Positions 1 to 5,370 of a stretch of 24,910 nucleotides of DNA are shown here, piece after piece. The stretch spans positions 1 to 24,910 of the IMG/VR virus record IMGVR_UViG_3300026285_000003. One strand, given 5' to 3'. Source of the DNA: a virus. The position numbers were made by a program, and so were the translations under genes. The stretch's first letter is position 1. Every line of letters begins with the position of its first letter. Under the pieces are notes generated by a model that was not told the origin of the DNA, made no database searches, and saw nothing but the letters and a program-made list of their open reading frames with translations.

Positions 1-167
1 AGGGCGCGTCGTTCTTCGTCGGCGAGGAGGCGATGGGCGCGTTGGACGTCGAGTTCGAGGGTGCCTTCGTAGCCGGGCTTTTGCTTGATCTTGGCGGCGA
101 GCTTGCCCTCGGCGAGGGTGAGGGCCTGGCGGAGTCGGTCGAGCTTGGAGACGGGTCCGGTCTTCAC
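1..167 (-). CDS. Small charged helical protein, 3' part cut by window edge
   Basis: The reverse strand opens with a GTG at 167 and stays open to base 1, giving 55 residues and no stop, so the C-terminus lies outside the window. A good Shine-Dalgarno (CAGGAGGG, 183-176) sits about 8 bases upstream, and the GTG overlaps the TGA of the preceding gene as GTGA. The visible sequence is lysine-, arginine- and leucine-rich (SKLDRLRQALTLAEGKLAAK) and probably mostly helical. Wobble positions are strongly G/C, as in the neighbours. No family was recognised. It is the last visible cistron of the leftward early operon, so an accessory DNA-metabolism role is possible but unproven. Confidence 0.6.
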   Translation of the reverse strand, partial: MKTGPVSKLDRLRQALTLAEGKLAAKIKQKPGYEGTLELDVQRAHRLLADEERRA

Positions 168-403
168 GGTTGGGTCCCTCCTGCGGGGTGCTGAGCCGGC
201 GTCGTGCGGTTCCTCCCTGAGAAGTCGTTCGCCTTAGGGCAGCATTTGAAGTGGTTGACGAGGACGGTGCGGCCTGTGACGAGGGCGACTCCTTGGGGGT
301 CGATCTCGACGACGGGGACGCGTTCGAGGGGGACGGCCTTGCCGGAGGGGGTCTTGGCCCATTCGATGGTGCGGCCGCATCCGGTGCATGGGCGGGCGCT
401 CAC
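164..403 (-). CDS. Small zinc-finger-like phage protein (CxxC)
   Basis: This encodes 79 residues from GTG 403, overlapping the methyltransferase stop as GTGA. Near the N-terminus is CTGC (Cys6, Cys9), followed by an EWAKTPSGKAVPLE stretch, and later HFKCC (His51, Cys54, Cys55). This layout, a CxGC knuckle, a W-x-x-T-P-x-G-K-x-x-P-L segment and a distal H/C cluster, recurs in small hypothetical phage proteins found near replication and methylase genes. Cys6, Cys9, His51 and Cys54 or Cys55 are plausible zinc ligands. The last ~20 residues are polar and probably disordered. The molecular function is unknown; a nucleic-acid or protein-binding zinc ribbon is the simplest reading. Confidence 0.75.
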   Translation of the reverse strand: MSARPCTGCGRTIEWAKTPSGKAVPLERVPVVEIDPQGVALVTGRTVLVNHFKCCPKANDFSGRNRTTPAQHPAGGTQP

Positions 404-1098
404 TGGTCCCGCCCCAGCGCCATCATGGCGTAGCGGCCTATGTGCTCGGCGTAGGCTGGCGGGATGGCCTGAGCGAGCTCTAAACCTGACATCCAGTCGA
501 TATCAAGTGCGACGGCCCATTCGTCCTTCGTGCCGGCTCTCCCACGATAGCCGCCGCTCTTACCGGAGTCTTTCCGGTAGTAACGGCTGAAGGTCGTTCC
601 GGGATGGCCCGCGACCGTGACCGCTTCCGGGTGTGTGCATGGACCGAAGCGACGCCCGACCGGTGGTGCGAGGATGAAGAAGTTGCTCTCGAAGATTCGG
701 CGGCGCTCGGTGCGCCGATGGCGCATCGGGAACATGGTGCCATCCAGGGTAACCGGCGAAACCAGTTTCGCCTGTGGCACATTCTCGATGACATGGAGGT
801 GCCCGCTTTTCTGGAGCAACTCCCGCGTCCTTGGAATGAGGTTGGGGGCGCGGGCGCGACTCGTGCGGGAATTCCGACCAGCTGCGAGCGAAGCGTGCTG
901 GCACGGCGGACTCGCCCATACGAGATCGAAGTCCTCCAGCCTCACTGGGGGCCTAAGCGCGTCCGCCCGGATGAACGGGAACGGGTATCGAGGCTGCTTG
1001 CGGTTGTCTATGCCGACGATGTCGAAACCCGCGCGGTAGAGGCCCATCGCCGCTCCGCCAGCCCCGCAGAAGAGATCGAGCGCGCGAGGGCGGGTCAC
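400..1098 (-). CDS. Phage DNA (cytosine-5) methyltransferase
   Basis: This 232-residue protein should transfer a methyl group from S-adenosylmethionine to C5 of cytosine in DNA. Motif I is DLFCGAGG (residues 8-15), the catalytic motif IV is SPPCQ (63-67, nucleophile Cys66), motif VI is ENV (105-107), and a motif VIII-like RRRIFESNF lies at 132-140. The C-terminal AIPPAYAEHIG is typical of short phage C5 methylases. At 232 residues it is shorter than restriction-modification enzymes, with a reduced target-recognition region, which is common for phage orphan methylases. The GTG at 1098 was chosen because AGGAGGG lies 4 bases upstream and it overlaps the preceding stop as GTGA; the frame stays open much further upstream but without a good ribosome site. 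No cognate restriction enzyme is nearby, so the likely role is protecting phage DNA from host nucleases. Confidence 0.93.
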   Translation of the reverse strand: MTRPRALDLFCGAGGAAMGLYRAGFDIVGIDNRKQPRYPFPFIRADALRPPVRLEDFDLVWASPPCQHASLAAGRNSRTSRARAPNLIPRTRELLQKSGHLHVIENVPQAKLVSPVTLDGTMFPMRHRRTERRRIFESNFFILAPPVGRRFGPCTHPEAVTVAGHPGTTFSRYYRKDSGKSGGYRGRAGTKDEWAVALDIDWMSGLELAQAIPPAYAEHIGRYAMMALGRDQ

Positions 1099-1610
1099 GA
1101 TGCCCTCCTGGGATCGCCCTGCGGGCGGAGCTCGGGGTGCGCCGGCAGGCCCGTCTCCGGGGTCTCCTCGGCGGTGATGACCACCACCCCGGCCTCGGTG
1201 TCCCGGTGGAAGCGCACGGTGAAACCACGGTATCCCTGGACGACGGGCAGGTCCAGGCGGATGCCCCCGGCCTTGGCGGCGACTGCCGCGAGGGCGCAGA
1301 GGAACTGGGACTCCGCGATCAGCCAGCCTTCCTCCTGGGACTGGAGGAGCTGGTCGTAGCAGCGCTCGACCCAGGGGTAGCCGCAGTTCGCGCACTGTCG
1401 GTGGAGGTGCTCGCCGTCGACCTCGCAGCCCATGACCCGCGGCAGGGTCACGGCGTCCTGGTGCGGGAGGCAGAAGACGACGTGGTGGTTTTTGCTCGAG
1501 CACTTCGGGCACTCGCCTCCGGTGTGGTTGAAGGCGTGTGGGACGGTGGAGTCGTGGCCTTGGGGGCGCATGGCTAAGACGACGCCGTCCTGGGGGCGCT
1601 TGGATCCCAT
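1095..1610 (-). CDS. Zinc-ribbon protein of unknown function
   Basis: This encodes 171 residues from ATG 1610, which has GGGAGG five bases upstream. Two CxxC knuckles are visible, CPKC (34-37) and CANC (73-76), with extra cysteines at 47 and 62 between them, so a four-cysteine zinc ribbon over residues 34-76 is likely. The rest contains a hydrophobic helix (FLCALAAVAAKAGG) and a beta-rich segment (VVQGYRGFTVRFHRD) ending in a Pro-rich tail. Its start overlaps the stop of the upstream gene (TGATG) and its end overlaps the methylase start (GTGA), so the three are probably co-translated. No named family was recognised. Position between replication genes and the methylase suggests DNA or RNA binding, which is inference. 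Confidence 0.8.
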   Translation of the reverse strand: MGSKRPQDGVVLAMRPQGHDSTVPHAFNHTGGECPKCSSKNHHVVFCLPHQDAVTLPRVMGCEVDGEHLHRQCANCGYPWVERCYDQLLQSQEEGWLIAESQFLCALAAVAAKAGGIRLDLPVVQGYRGFTVRFHRDTEAGVVVITAEETPETGLPAHPELRPQGDPRRAS

Positions 1611-1834
1611 CAGGGCCTCCCCGCTGTCTGCGATGTGCGGTAGCGGAACGTGGGTCCGTGGATCGGCCGGCGACGACGAACCGCGGCCTTGGGTTTGCGA
1701 TGTCTCGGAGCGCCAAGGATCGCCGTGATCGCGTTGTTCCAGTGCCGGGGCAAGAGGCTCTTCTTCACGAACTCCACGGCCGTTATCTGCTCCTGGGTCT
1801 TTCGGGCCGCGCGCCATCTCTGGATCAGGTTCAC
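1610..1834 (-). CDS. Small basic protein, unknown
   Basis: This encodes 74 residues from GTG 1834. The Shine-Dalgarno AGGAG lies about 6 bases upstream inside the end of the preceding gene, whose TAG directly abuts this GTG. The stop overlaps the next ATG (TGATG). The N-terminal ~45 residues look helical (RWRAARKTQEQITAVEFVKK) and the C-terminal third is very rich in Arg, Lys and Pro. The high positive charge would suit nucleic-acid binding, but no motif proves it. Coding status rests on the ribosome site, the exact abutment with both neighbours and operon continuity. Confidence 0.6.
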   Translation of the reverse strand: MNLIQRWRAARKTQEQITAVEFVKKSLLPRHWNNAITAILGAPRHRKPKAAVRRRRPIHGPTFRYRTSQTAGRP

Positions 1835-2212
1835 CTACGACTCCTGTGGCGGGGGAACGTCCGCCGGTTCGGGGAACAGCGTCTCCTCGGGGCCCTCGTA
1901 GGCGTCCCCGCGCGGCAGGATCGACCTCGGAGTCGAGAAGCCAGCCACCAAGGCCGAGGCCATGGGCATCTCCGGGACCGAGAGAGGCGGCATGGACCAG
2001 TTCGGGTCGTGGCGCATCTGGAAGGCCGACCGGCACGTCTCCGGCGGGTGGTTCCCGCAGAGCTCCGCGTTACGCTTGATCCAGGTCGTGTACGCCCGAG
2101 CCTCGATCGAGGACCGCTGCTGGCTCGCGGTCTCGCCTGCGGGCTTAAACTGCTCGCCGATTAGCCCTTCGAGCCGGTAGGTCTCGAGCAGCGCCGAGTT
2201 CTCGGGCGTCAC
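1835..2212 (-). CDS. Hypothetical early phage protein
   Basis: This encodes 125 residues from GTG 2212, overlapping the previous stop as GTGA. The N-terminal half is helical and charged (TYRLEGLIGEQFKPAGETAS, then a RSSIEARAYTTWIKRNAELC segment), followed by CGNHPPETCRSAF with two cysteines and a histidine that could bind metal or form a small knuckle. The C-terminus is Pro/Glu-rich (EGPEETLFPEPADVPPPQES) and probably disordered. No family was recognised. It sits directly after the helicase-loader-like gene, so a replication-accessory role is possible. Confidence 0.72.
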   Translation of the reverse strand: MTPENSALLETYRLEGLIGEQFKPAGETASQQRSSIEARAYTTWIKRNAELCGNHPPETCRSAFQMRHDPNWSMPPLSVPEMPMASALVAGFSTPRSILPRGDAYEGPEETLFPEPADVPPPQES

Positions 2213-2754
2213 GCTGGCAGGGCCTTTGGCGGCTTAGGCGCCGGGAGCCTCGCGCGGGAGAGGTCGGAGAGGAGCCCGACCCGGATGTCATCGGATACAC
2301 CCTCATACACCTCCTTAAACCCAGCCTCCCAGCCGAAAATGGGCTTCCCGTTGCCATCGCATGGCTCGCCTACGCGGGCCAACGTCTCCTCGATCGCGAG
2401 TCTCGTGGCCTGGTTGATCCCATCGGGCCACTCCCACGTGCGTTCCTCGTAGGCGAAGGATCCGTCGCGTCGGTACACCGGAGTCCGAACGTCGGCGCGC
2501 CGGATCAGGGCCTGGGTTTCTGCGCTGTACGTCGGTCCCTCTCCGGACTCCGCCAGAACAGCCTCCCTAACCTCAGCCAACCTGGGAAAGAACTTGCGGG
2601 TGAGGATGATCCTGTGGACGGCCTTGGCAAGTAGGTGCCCCTCCACGTCGGTTAGCCCGTTGACGTAGACCTCGATCGTCTCCTCTCCTATGCCGTCCTT
2701 GCCGAACGCGGCGACCAACTTGGACACCTGCTCGACCACATCCGACCGTTTCAC
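2209..2754 (-). CDS. Probable replicative helicase loader (G39P/lambda-P-like role)
   Basis: This encodes 181 residues from GTG 2754, overlapping the initiator stop as GTGA. Residues 1-70 form a helical domain in which VYVNGLTDVEGHLLAKAVHR is followed by RKFFPRLAEVREAV (54-67). The pattern of an early helix, an 'AV..ii.t.+FFP.laEvre' segment and a polar C-terminal tail resembles the small phage helicase loaders of the G39P type, which sit next to the initiator gene and deliver replicative helicase to the origin. The C-terminal half includes a W-rich segment (ERTWEWPDGINQ) and a Pro/Lys-rich end. Gene order, initiator then loader, supports the call. The helicase itself is not in this window. 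The family assignment is from pattern recall, not from a search. Confidence 0.62.
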   Translation of the reverse strand: MKRSDVVEQVSKLVAAFGKDGIGEETIEVYVNGLTDVEGHLLAKAVHRIILTRKFFPRLAEVREAVLAESGEGPTYSAETQALIRRADVRTPVYRRDGSFAYEERTWEWPDGINQATRLAIEETLARVGEPCDGNGKPIFGWEAGFKEVYEGVSDDIRVGLLSDLSRARLPAPKPPKALPA

Positions 2755-3578
2755 TTTCCCTCCGATCTCAGTTTTTCCGCGAACGCCCTAAGTCCCCGTG
2801 CGGTCACTCCAGCCTTTCCGTTGCGCTGATTATTCTTTTCCCAGTAGCGCACGGACGCCTTCCAACTTTTCATTGGATTAGGACCAACGCGCCAGCCGTT
2901 CGACTCGTAGTGGTCCATCCAGAGGCCCGGGTCGATACCGTTCCCACGTTCCAGGCAGTAGGCCTGGACCTCTTCAAGCGTGGGCGGGGTGAAACGTGAC
3001 CGCGAAGCGGGCACAGTGTCTGTCTTTACCCCCTTCGTAGTCTCAATGACGGTGCTATCAGGAAAGAGGCTCGAAGACTCACCTACGCTCCCCTCTGCGT
3101 CTTCTTCTGCCTCTGCTTCCTGCTTCTGCTTACTGCTTACTGCTTGGCGTGATTTTGCGTTACTCGCGTTACTATCACGTGACGTCACGTGACGGTCCGT
3201 TACGCTAGAGCGCAACCTCTCTCGGTGCTTCCTGGCACGTAACCTGTTTTGCTCCTTGATCTTCTCAAGGTCGTTGGCGGTGCGGTACTTGTCGTAGTTC
3301 ACGATGAGCCACCCCCAGTTTCGGCGCTCGTCGAGGCGCGACAGCCTCGCTCCTCGAGCCTCCGGCGACCTACTCCTGGGGTCTGGAGCCTCGAGACGGA
3401 GGATGGCGGCTTGGACCTGCTGGATCGGAAACCCGATGTCGGCGGCGATTCGGTCGTGGATCACGTCGGCGATTCCGTTCGCGTCGGAGTGGGCGCATAG
3501 GTAGACGAGCACGAGTTGGTCGAGCCCGTGTCCGCGCATCGAGCCCTCCCATAGGCTGCGGTAGATCTTTGCGTACAC
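2751..3578 (-). CDS. Phage replication initiator / replisome organiser (lambda-O-like)
   Basis: This encodes about 275 residues. The N-terminal ~95 residues look like a winged-helix DNA-binding domain (LDQLVLVYLCAHSDANGIA, then RIAADIGFPIQQVQAAILRLE and a WLIVNYDKYR strand). A basic, Ser/Gln/Glu-rich linker follows (about 100-190), then a compact C-terminal domain starting FTPPTLEEVQAYC (from ~196) and ending in WKASVRYWEKN, typical of phage replisome organisers. I chose GTG 3578, preceded by AGGGGG at about 5 bases; GTG 3584 is an alternative. An open frame back to TTG 3677 has no ribosome site. The gene heads the leftward operon and is followed by a helicase-loader-like gene. Its linker region carries repeats that may be the origin. 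Confidence 0.82.
   Translation of the reverse strand: MYAKIYRSLWEGSMRGHGLDQLVLVYLCAHSDANGIADVIHDRIAADIGFPIQQVQAAILRLEAPDPRSRSPEARGARLSRLDERRNWGWLIVNYDKYRTANDLEKIKEQNRLRARKHRERLRSSVTDRHVTSRDSNASNAKSRQAVSSKQKQEAEAEEDAEGSVGESSSLFPDSTVIETTKGVKTDTVPASRSRFTPPTLEEVQAYCLERGNGIDPGLWMDHYESNGWRVGPNPMKSWKASVRYWEKNNQRNGKAGVTARGLRAFAEKLRSEGK
3113..3204. repeat. Iteron-like repeat cluster inside the initiator gene (candidate replication origin)
   Basis: On the plus strand CTGCTT occurs five times, starting at 3113, 3120, 3126, 3133 and 3140, that is every 6-7 bases. Just beyond are GCGTTACT at 3157-3164 and again at 3166-3173, a further CGTTAC at 3198-3203, and an 18-bp palindrome between them. The cluster encodes residues ~125-156 of the initiator, the low-complexity linker between its two domains. 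In lambdoid phages the origin lies at the equivalent place in gene O. Low-complexity coding alone could explain the CTGCTT copies (Glu/Ala/Lys/Gln codons), so origin function is inferred. Confidence 0.45.
3175..3192. promoter_or_regulatory. 18-bp perfect palindrome with two TCACGTGA half-units
   Basis: TCACGTGACGTCACGTGA reads identically on both strands and contains two copies of the palindromic octamer TCACGTGA separated by CG. It lies inside the initiator coding region next to the direct repeats. A dimer-binding site for the initiator or another DNA-binding protein is plausible. No binding protein can be named from sequence alone. Confidence 0.5.
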
Positions 3579-3661
3579 GGTCACCCCCTGGTGGACTTCC
3601 CCCGCCCCGTGTACGACGCGACGCGAATAACGCTTGGGGCGTGACAGCACAGTGCCCGAGG

Positions 3662-3673
3662 CGCTAAATAGCG
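3662..3673. promoter_or_regulatory. Inverted repeat, possible operator
   Basis: CGCTAAATAGCG has 5-base arms (CGCTA/TAGCG) around AA. It sits within the candidate leftward promoter and just upstream of the rightward TAAAAT element, where a repressor could control both directions. The nested XRE-like ORF at 3892 would be a natural candidate binder. Assignment is by position and symmetry only. Confidence 0.35.
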
Positions 3674-3700
3674 TCAAGGGGAAAGTTCTAAAATCTTTGG

Positions 3701-3712
3701 CTTGACATCAAG
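3701..3712. promoter_or_regulatory. Inverted repeat overlapping a TTGACA element, possible operator
   Basis: CTTGACATCAAG has 5-base arms (CTTGA/TCAAG) around CA and contains a perfect TTGACA. Its arms differ from those of the 3662 repeat, so the two would probably not be sites for the same protein unless binding is degenerate. Confidence 0.3.
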
Positions 3713-3719
3713 GCGGCCT

Positions 3720-4220
3720 GTGGCCAATCTCGCGCGAGCCATGGCTGATCCGAGGTTTGAGGGGGACGAGATCCCAGATGCTACCCACGGCATATGTAAA
3801 ACGCACAACCTCGGCGGCGTCGTTCGGCTGGTGGACGAGAGTGGACGTCTGGCCCCGAACGGGATGTGCCAGTTCTGCTGGGAGGAGTTGAATGGAGGCG
3901 GATATTTTGCGTGCCCGACTCATGGAATCCAGCTCAAGGCCGCGGGCCGAGACGGGTGCCCTTTCCCAGACTGCCTGGGAGAGGACACTGGACCAACTGA
4001 GGCTGAGGTTGAAAGGGAGGCCGAGTCGTACGCGCATCTTTGGCCGGGCGGGGCTCCGAAACGGCAAGATGTACTGGATGCGCCGGAACCCGGACCTGAG
4101 AGCGAGCGTGGTCGTGAAACTGTCGAAAGCGCTTCGCGTGCACCCGAGCACGTTCTTCCGGCTGATGTACCTCGAGGCGACGAGGGACCTGGATGGCGTG
4201 ATCCGTTTTTAGAACCGTGA
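3720..4220 (+). CDS. Cys/His-rich protein with two probable zinc sites
   Basis: From GTG 3720 this gives 166 residues. Ligand pairs are regularly arranged: Cys26/His29, Cys50/Cys53, Cys65/His68 and Cys80/Cys85, enough for two zinc ions, within segments such as HGICKTH, GMCQFCWEEL and FACPTHG. After about residue 90 the sequence becomes acidic and Pro-rich, and third positions lose their G/C bias exactly where the overlapping +1-frame ORF gains it. The C-terminal ~75 residues may therefore be a passenger of the nested gene rather than a folded domain. Start choice is uncertain: GTG 3720 has AAGGCGG nearby, while ATG 3741 and TTG 3702 lack ribosome sites. First gene of the rightward arm; no family recognised. 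Confidence 0.6.
   Translation: MANLARAMADPRFEGDEIPDATHGICKTHNLGGVVRLVDESGRLAPNGMCQFCWEELNGGGYFACPTHGIQLKAAGRDGCPFPDCLGEDTGPTEAEVEREAESYAHLWPGGAPKRQDVLDAPEPGPESERGRETVESASRAPEHVLPADVPRGDEGPGWRDPFLEP
3892..4212 (+). CDS. XRE-like helix-turn-helix regulator nested out of frame in the zinc-protein gene
   Basis: This ORF encodes 106 residues from ATG 3892, preceded by GGGAGGAG (3880-3887) with 4-base spacing, one of the best ribosome sites in the window. Residues ~33-95 follow the XRE/Cro pattern: RTLDQLRLRLKGRPSRTRI, then a FGRAGLRNGKMYWMRR turn region and VVVKLSKALRVHPSTFF, matching the usual 'l.klakaLgv.p..lf' end. From about 4000 to 4212 its third positions are strongly G/C whereas the enclosing frame's are not, so this is the better-supported frame there. 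It lies just right of the divergent region, a normal place for a phage repressor or Cro-like protein. The first ~30 residues are polar, and translation could also begin later. Confidence 0.6.
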   Translation: MEADILRARLMESSSRPRAETGALSQTAWERTLDQLRLRLKGRPSRTRIFGRAGLRNGKMYWMRRNPDLRASVVVKLSKALRVHPSTFFRLMYLEATRDLDGVIRF

Positions 4221-4233
4221 CGGAGGTGGGAAC

Positions 4234-4344
4234 ATGAAAGAGGTCCTGCACTGGATGGTGGTAGGGTTCTGTTTTGGGGTCGGCTTCGCGACGGGGCAGG
4301 CCGTGTACGCATCGGTCCTCCATCTGCTCCAGGGGCGTAAATGA
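4234..4344 (+). CDS. 36-residue single-span membrane peptide
   Basis: This small ORF starts at ATG 4234 after GGAGGTGGG (3-base spacing) and ends in a TGA that overlaps the next ATG as ATGA. The translation is MKEVLHWMVVGFCFG followed by VGFATGQAVYASVLHLLQGRK, essentially one hydrophobic segment with charged ends. It contains small-xxx-small residues (G, A) that could support helix packing. The strong ribosome site and coupled stop/start support expression. A role in the inner membrane such as lysis timing or superinfection exclusion is possible, but no family was recognised. Confidence 0.65.
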   Translation: MKEVLHWMVVGFCFGVGFATGQAVYASVLHLLQGRK

Positions 4345-4664
4345 GCACGACCGGGCACACCTCACAGTTCGAGAAAGACGAGCAGGGCCGGCCCGCGGGC
4401 GGCGTGAGCTACGGGCTCGGCTTCAGCATCAGCTGGCAGGACGGCCCGCTGGGCCGCGGCGACGAGAGGAAGCCGCCCAACGGCGCCTTCGTCGAGGACG
4501 TGCTCTACGCCTGCCTCGATCGGCTGCGGTTCTACGAGGATTCGGAGTTCGCCTGCGCCGAGAACGCGGACGCGATCACGCGTATCGCTGAGGCACTGAA
4601 CCGGCTCGACGATCGCACGAGGCGCCGGATCGCCGCCGGCGTCGAGGGGACACACGCGAAGTGA
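4341..4664 (+). CDS. Small phage protein with possible Acb2/Tad1-type helical hairpin
   Basis: This encodes 107 residues from ATG 4341. The N-terminal ~45 residues contain the beta-like GLGFSISWQDGPLGRGDERK and PPNGAFVEDVL. The C-terminal half is a two-helix hairpin in which FACAENADAITRIAEALNRL leads into DDRTRRRIAAGVEGTH. The layout 'DGPLGRG..R+.PNGAFVEdV...a..RL.fyq.s.FAcrEN..AIt...EAL.wL..RT..R...GVEGTH' is a widespread small phage family. Its hairpin resembles the one in the cyclic-nucleotide sponges Acb2 and Tad1, which bind CBASS or Thoeris signal molecules. That resemblance is recalled, not searched. It shares overlaps with both neighbours (ATGA in, GTGA out). It is a confident gene with a tentative function. 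Confidence 0.8.
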   Translation: MSTTGHTSQFEKDEQGRPAGGVSYGLGFSISWQDGPLGRGDERKPPNGAFVEDVLYACLDRLRFYEDSEFACAENADAITRIAEALNRLDDRTRRRIAAGVEGTHAK

Positions 4665-5017
4665 GAGATCGCCCGTCGATGCTGCTCGCGTTCGCCATCT
4701 GCGCGGCCATCGGGCTCCTCCTCGTGGCCTCGGCTCCGCTGCGCGACGCGAACGGGAGAATCCACCGCTCGCAGTCGGCCGTGCACCGCTTCCAGGTCTC
4801 GACCGGGCACCCGAACGGCTGGCCGGGGCACGTGGTCGACCACATCGTCCCGCTCGCCTCCGGCGGCCCAGACGAGCCCATCAACATGCAATGGGAATCG
4901 GACGCCGAGGGCAAGGCCAAGGACGCGATCGAGAGGCTGCCCGCCGCGGTCGCGCTCGAGGTGCAGATTCTCGCCTGCCGCAGGGCAAGGACGGACACGA
5001 TCAGGATGGCGAAATGA
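4661..5017 (+). CDS. HNH nuclease-like protein with N-terminal membrane/signal segment
   Basis: This encodes 118 residues from GTG 4661 (GTGA overlap). Residues ~7-25 form a hydrophobic segment (MLLAFAICAAIGLLLVASA) resembling a signal peptide or anchor. The HNH core follows: GHPNGWPGHVVDHIVPLASG, then GPDEPINMQWES, with Asp60-His61 and Asn75 as the expected beta-beta-alpha-metal residues, and a helix containing KAKDAIERL. This core matches small HNH proteins of the 'vDHIvPL..GG.d...NmQW' type. The N-terminal segment would place the nuclease outside the cytoplasm. That separates it from the cytoplasmic HNH enzymes that help terminases, despite lying ~600 bases upstream of one. ATG 4679 is an alternative start. 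Confidence 0.85.
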   Translation: MRDRPSMLLAFAICAAIGLLLVASAPLRDANGRIHRSQSAVHRFQVSTGHPNGWPGHVVDHIVPLASGGPDEPINMQWESDAEGKAKDAIERLPAAVALEVQILACRRARTDTIRMAK

Positions 5018-5370
5018 CCGGCGCGCTCTGGGCCATCCTCCTCGCGCTCATGGCGGTCGTCTCCGCCGTCAGTTTCTATGCTGGCTACCGCTCCGCGCGC
5101 TCTTACCTGAGCGCCGCCCAGGCCGTGCTCAGACTCACGAACGCGGTGGCCGAGCAGAACAACTCCTTCGGCGCCGCGCTGGACAAATCGACGACCCAGG
5201 ATGCACTCTTGCGGAAATCGGTTGAGCACCTCACGGAGGTCGTGGATGCGCGACAACGAGCCGTCGAAGACTCCATCCTCCTCGTCCTACAGGGACTCGA
5301 GAGATCGGGCATTGCTAGAAGCGCAAGCCGAGCGCCGGGCCGCCAAGTTGGCGAGAAGGGCCCGGAATAA
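5014..5370 (+). CDS. Membrane-anchored helical protein, unknown
   Basis: This encodes 118 residues from ATG 5014, overlapping the HNH stop as ATGA. Residues ~4-24 are a transmembrane helix (ALWAILLALMAVVSAVSFYAG), followed by a long polar helical region with heptad-like hydrophobics (AAQAVLRLTNAVAEQNNSFG, then LLRKSVEHLTEVVDARQ). The topology, one N-terminal span and an extended helical domain, is shared with inner-membrane spanins and other phage membrane proteins, but no Rz-type feature is diagnostic. The last ~40 codons overlap an ORF in the terminase frame starting at ATG 5246. It forms a short membrane/export cluster with the 36-residue peptide and the HNH protein. Confidence 0.72.
   Translation: MTGALWAILLALMAVVSAVSFYAGYRSARSYLSAAQAVLRLTNAVAEQNNSFGAALDKSTTQDALLRKSVEHLTEVVDARQRAVEDSILLVLQGLERSGIARSASRAPGRQVGEKGPE

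Larger units (their letters stand above)
3579..3719. promoter_or_regulatory. Divergent intergenic region between leftward early and rightward genes
   Basis: This is the only place where gene direction changes, so promoters for both arms are expected here. For the rightward arm, TAAAAT (3689-3694) is a near-consensus -10 with no clear -35. TTGACA (3702-3707) is a perfect -35 sequence but is followed by only a poor -10. For the leftward arm, TTGACG (3677-3672) is a reasonable -35 with a weak -10 at 17 bases. Two small inverted repeats lie within it and are listed separately. The region is more A/T-rich near 3660-3710 than its surroundings. No exact promoter is claimed. Confidence 0.5.

Noticed and set aside
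604-1359. 251-codon plus-strand ORF opposite the methyltransferase
   Set aside because: The minus strand has ordered C5-methylase motifs, a perfect ribosome site and coupled neighbours. The plus ORF has none.
3113-3145. Short tandem repeat as a CRISPR-like array
   Set aside because: Units are only 6-7 bases with no spacers. They are better read as iteron-like or low-complexity coding sequence.
3579-3677. Upstream extension of the initiator to TTG 3677
   Set aside because: There is no ribosome site before the TTG, the TTG overlaps a promoter-like element and inverted repeat, and the added residues are unlike initiator N-termini. GTG 3578 has AGGGGG upstream.
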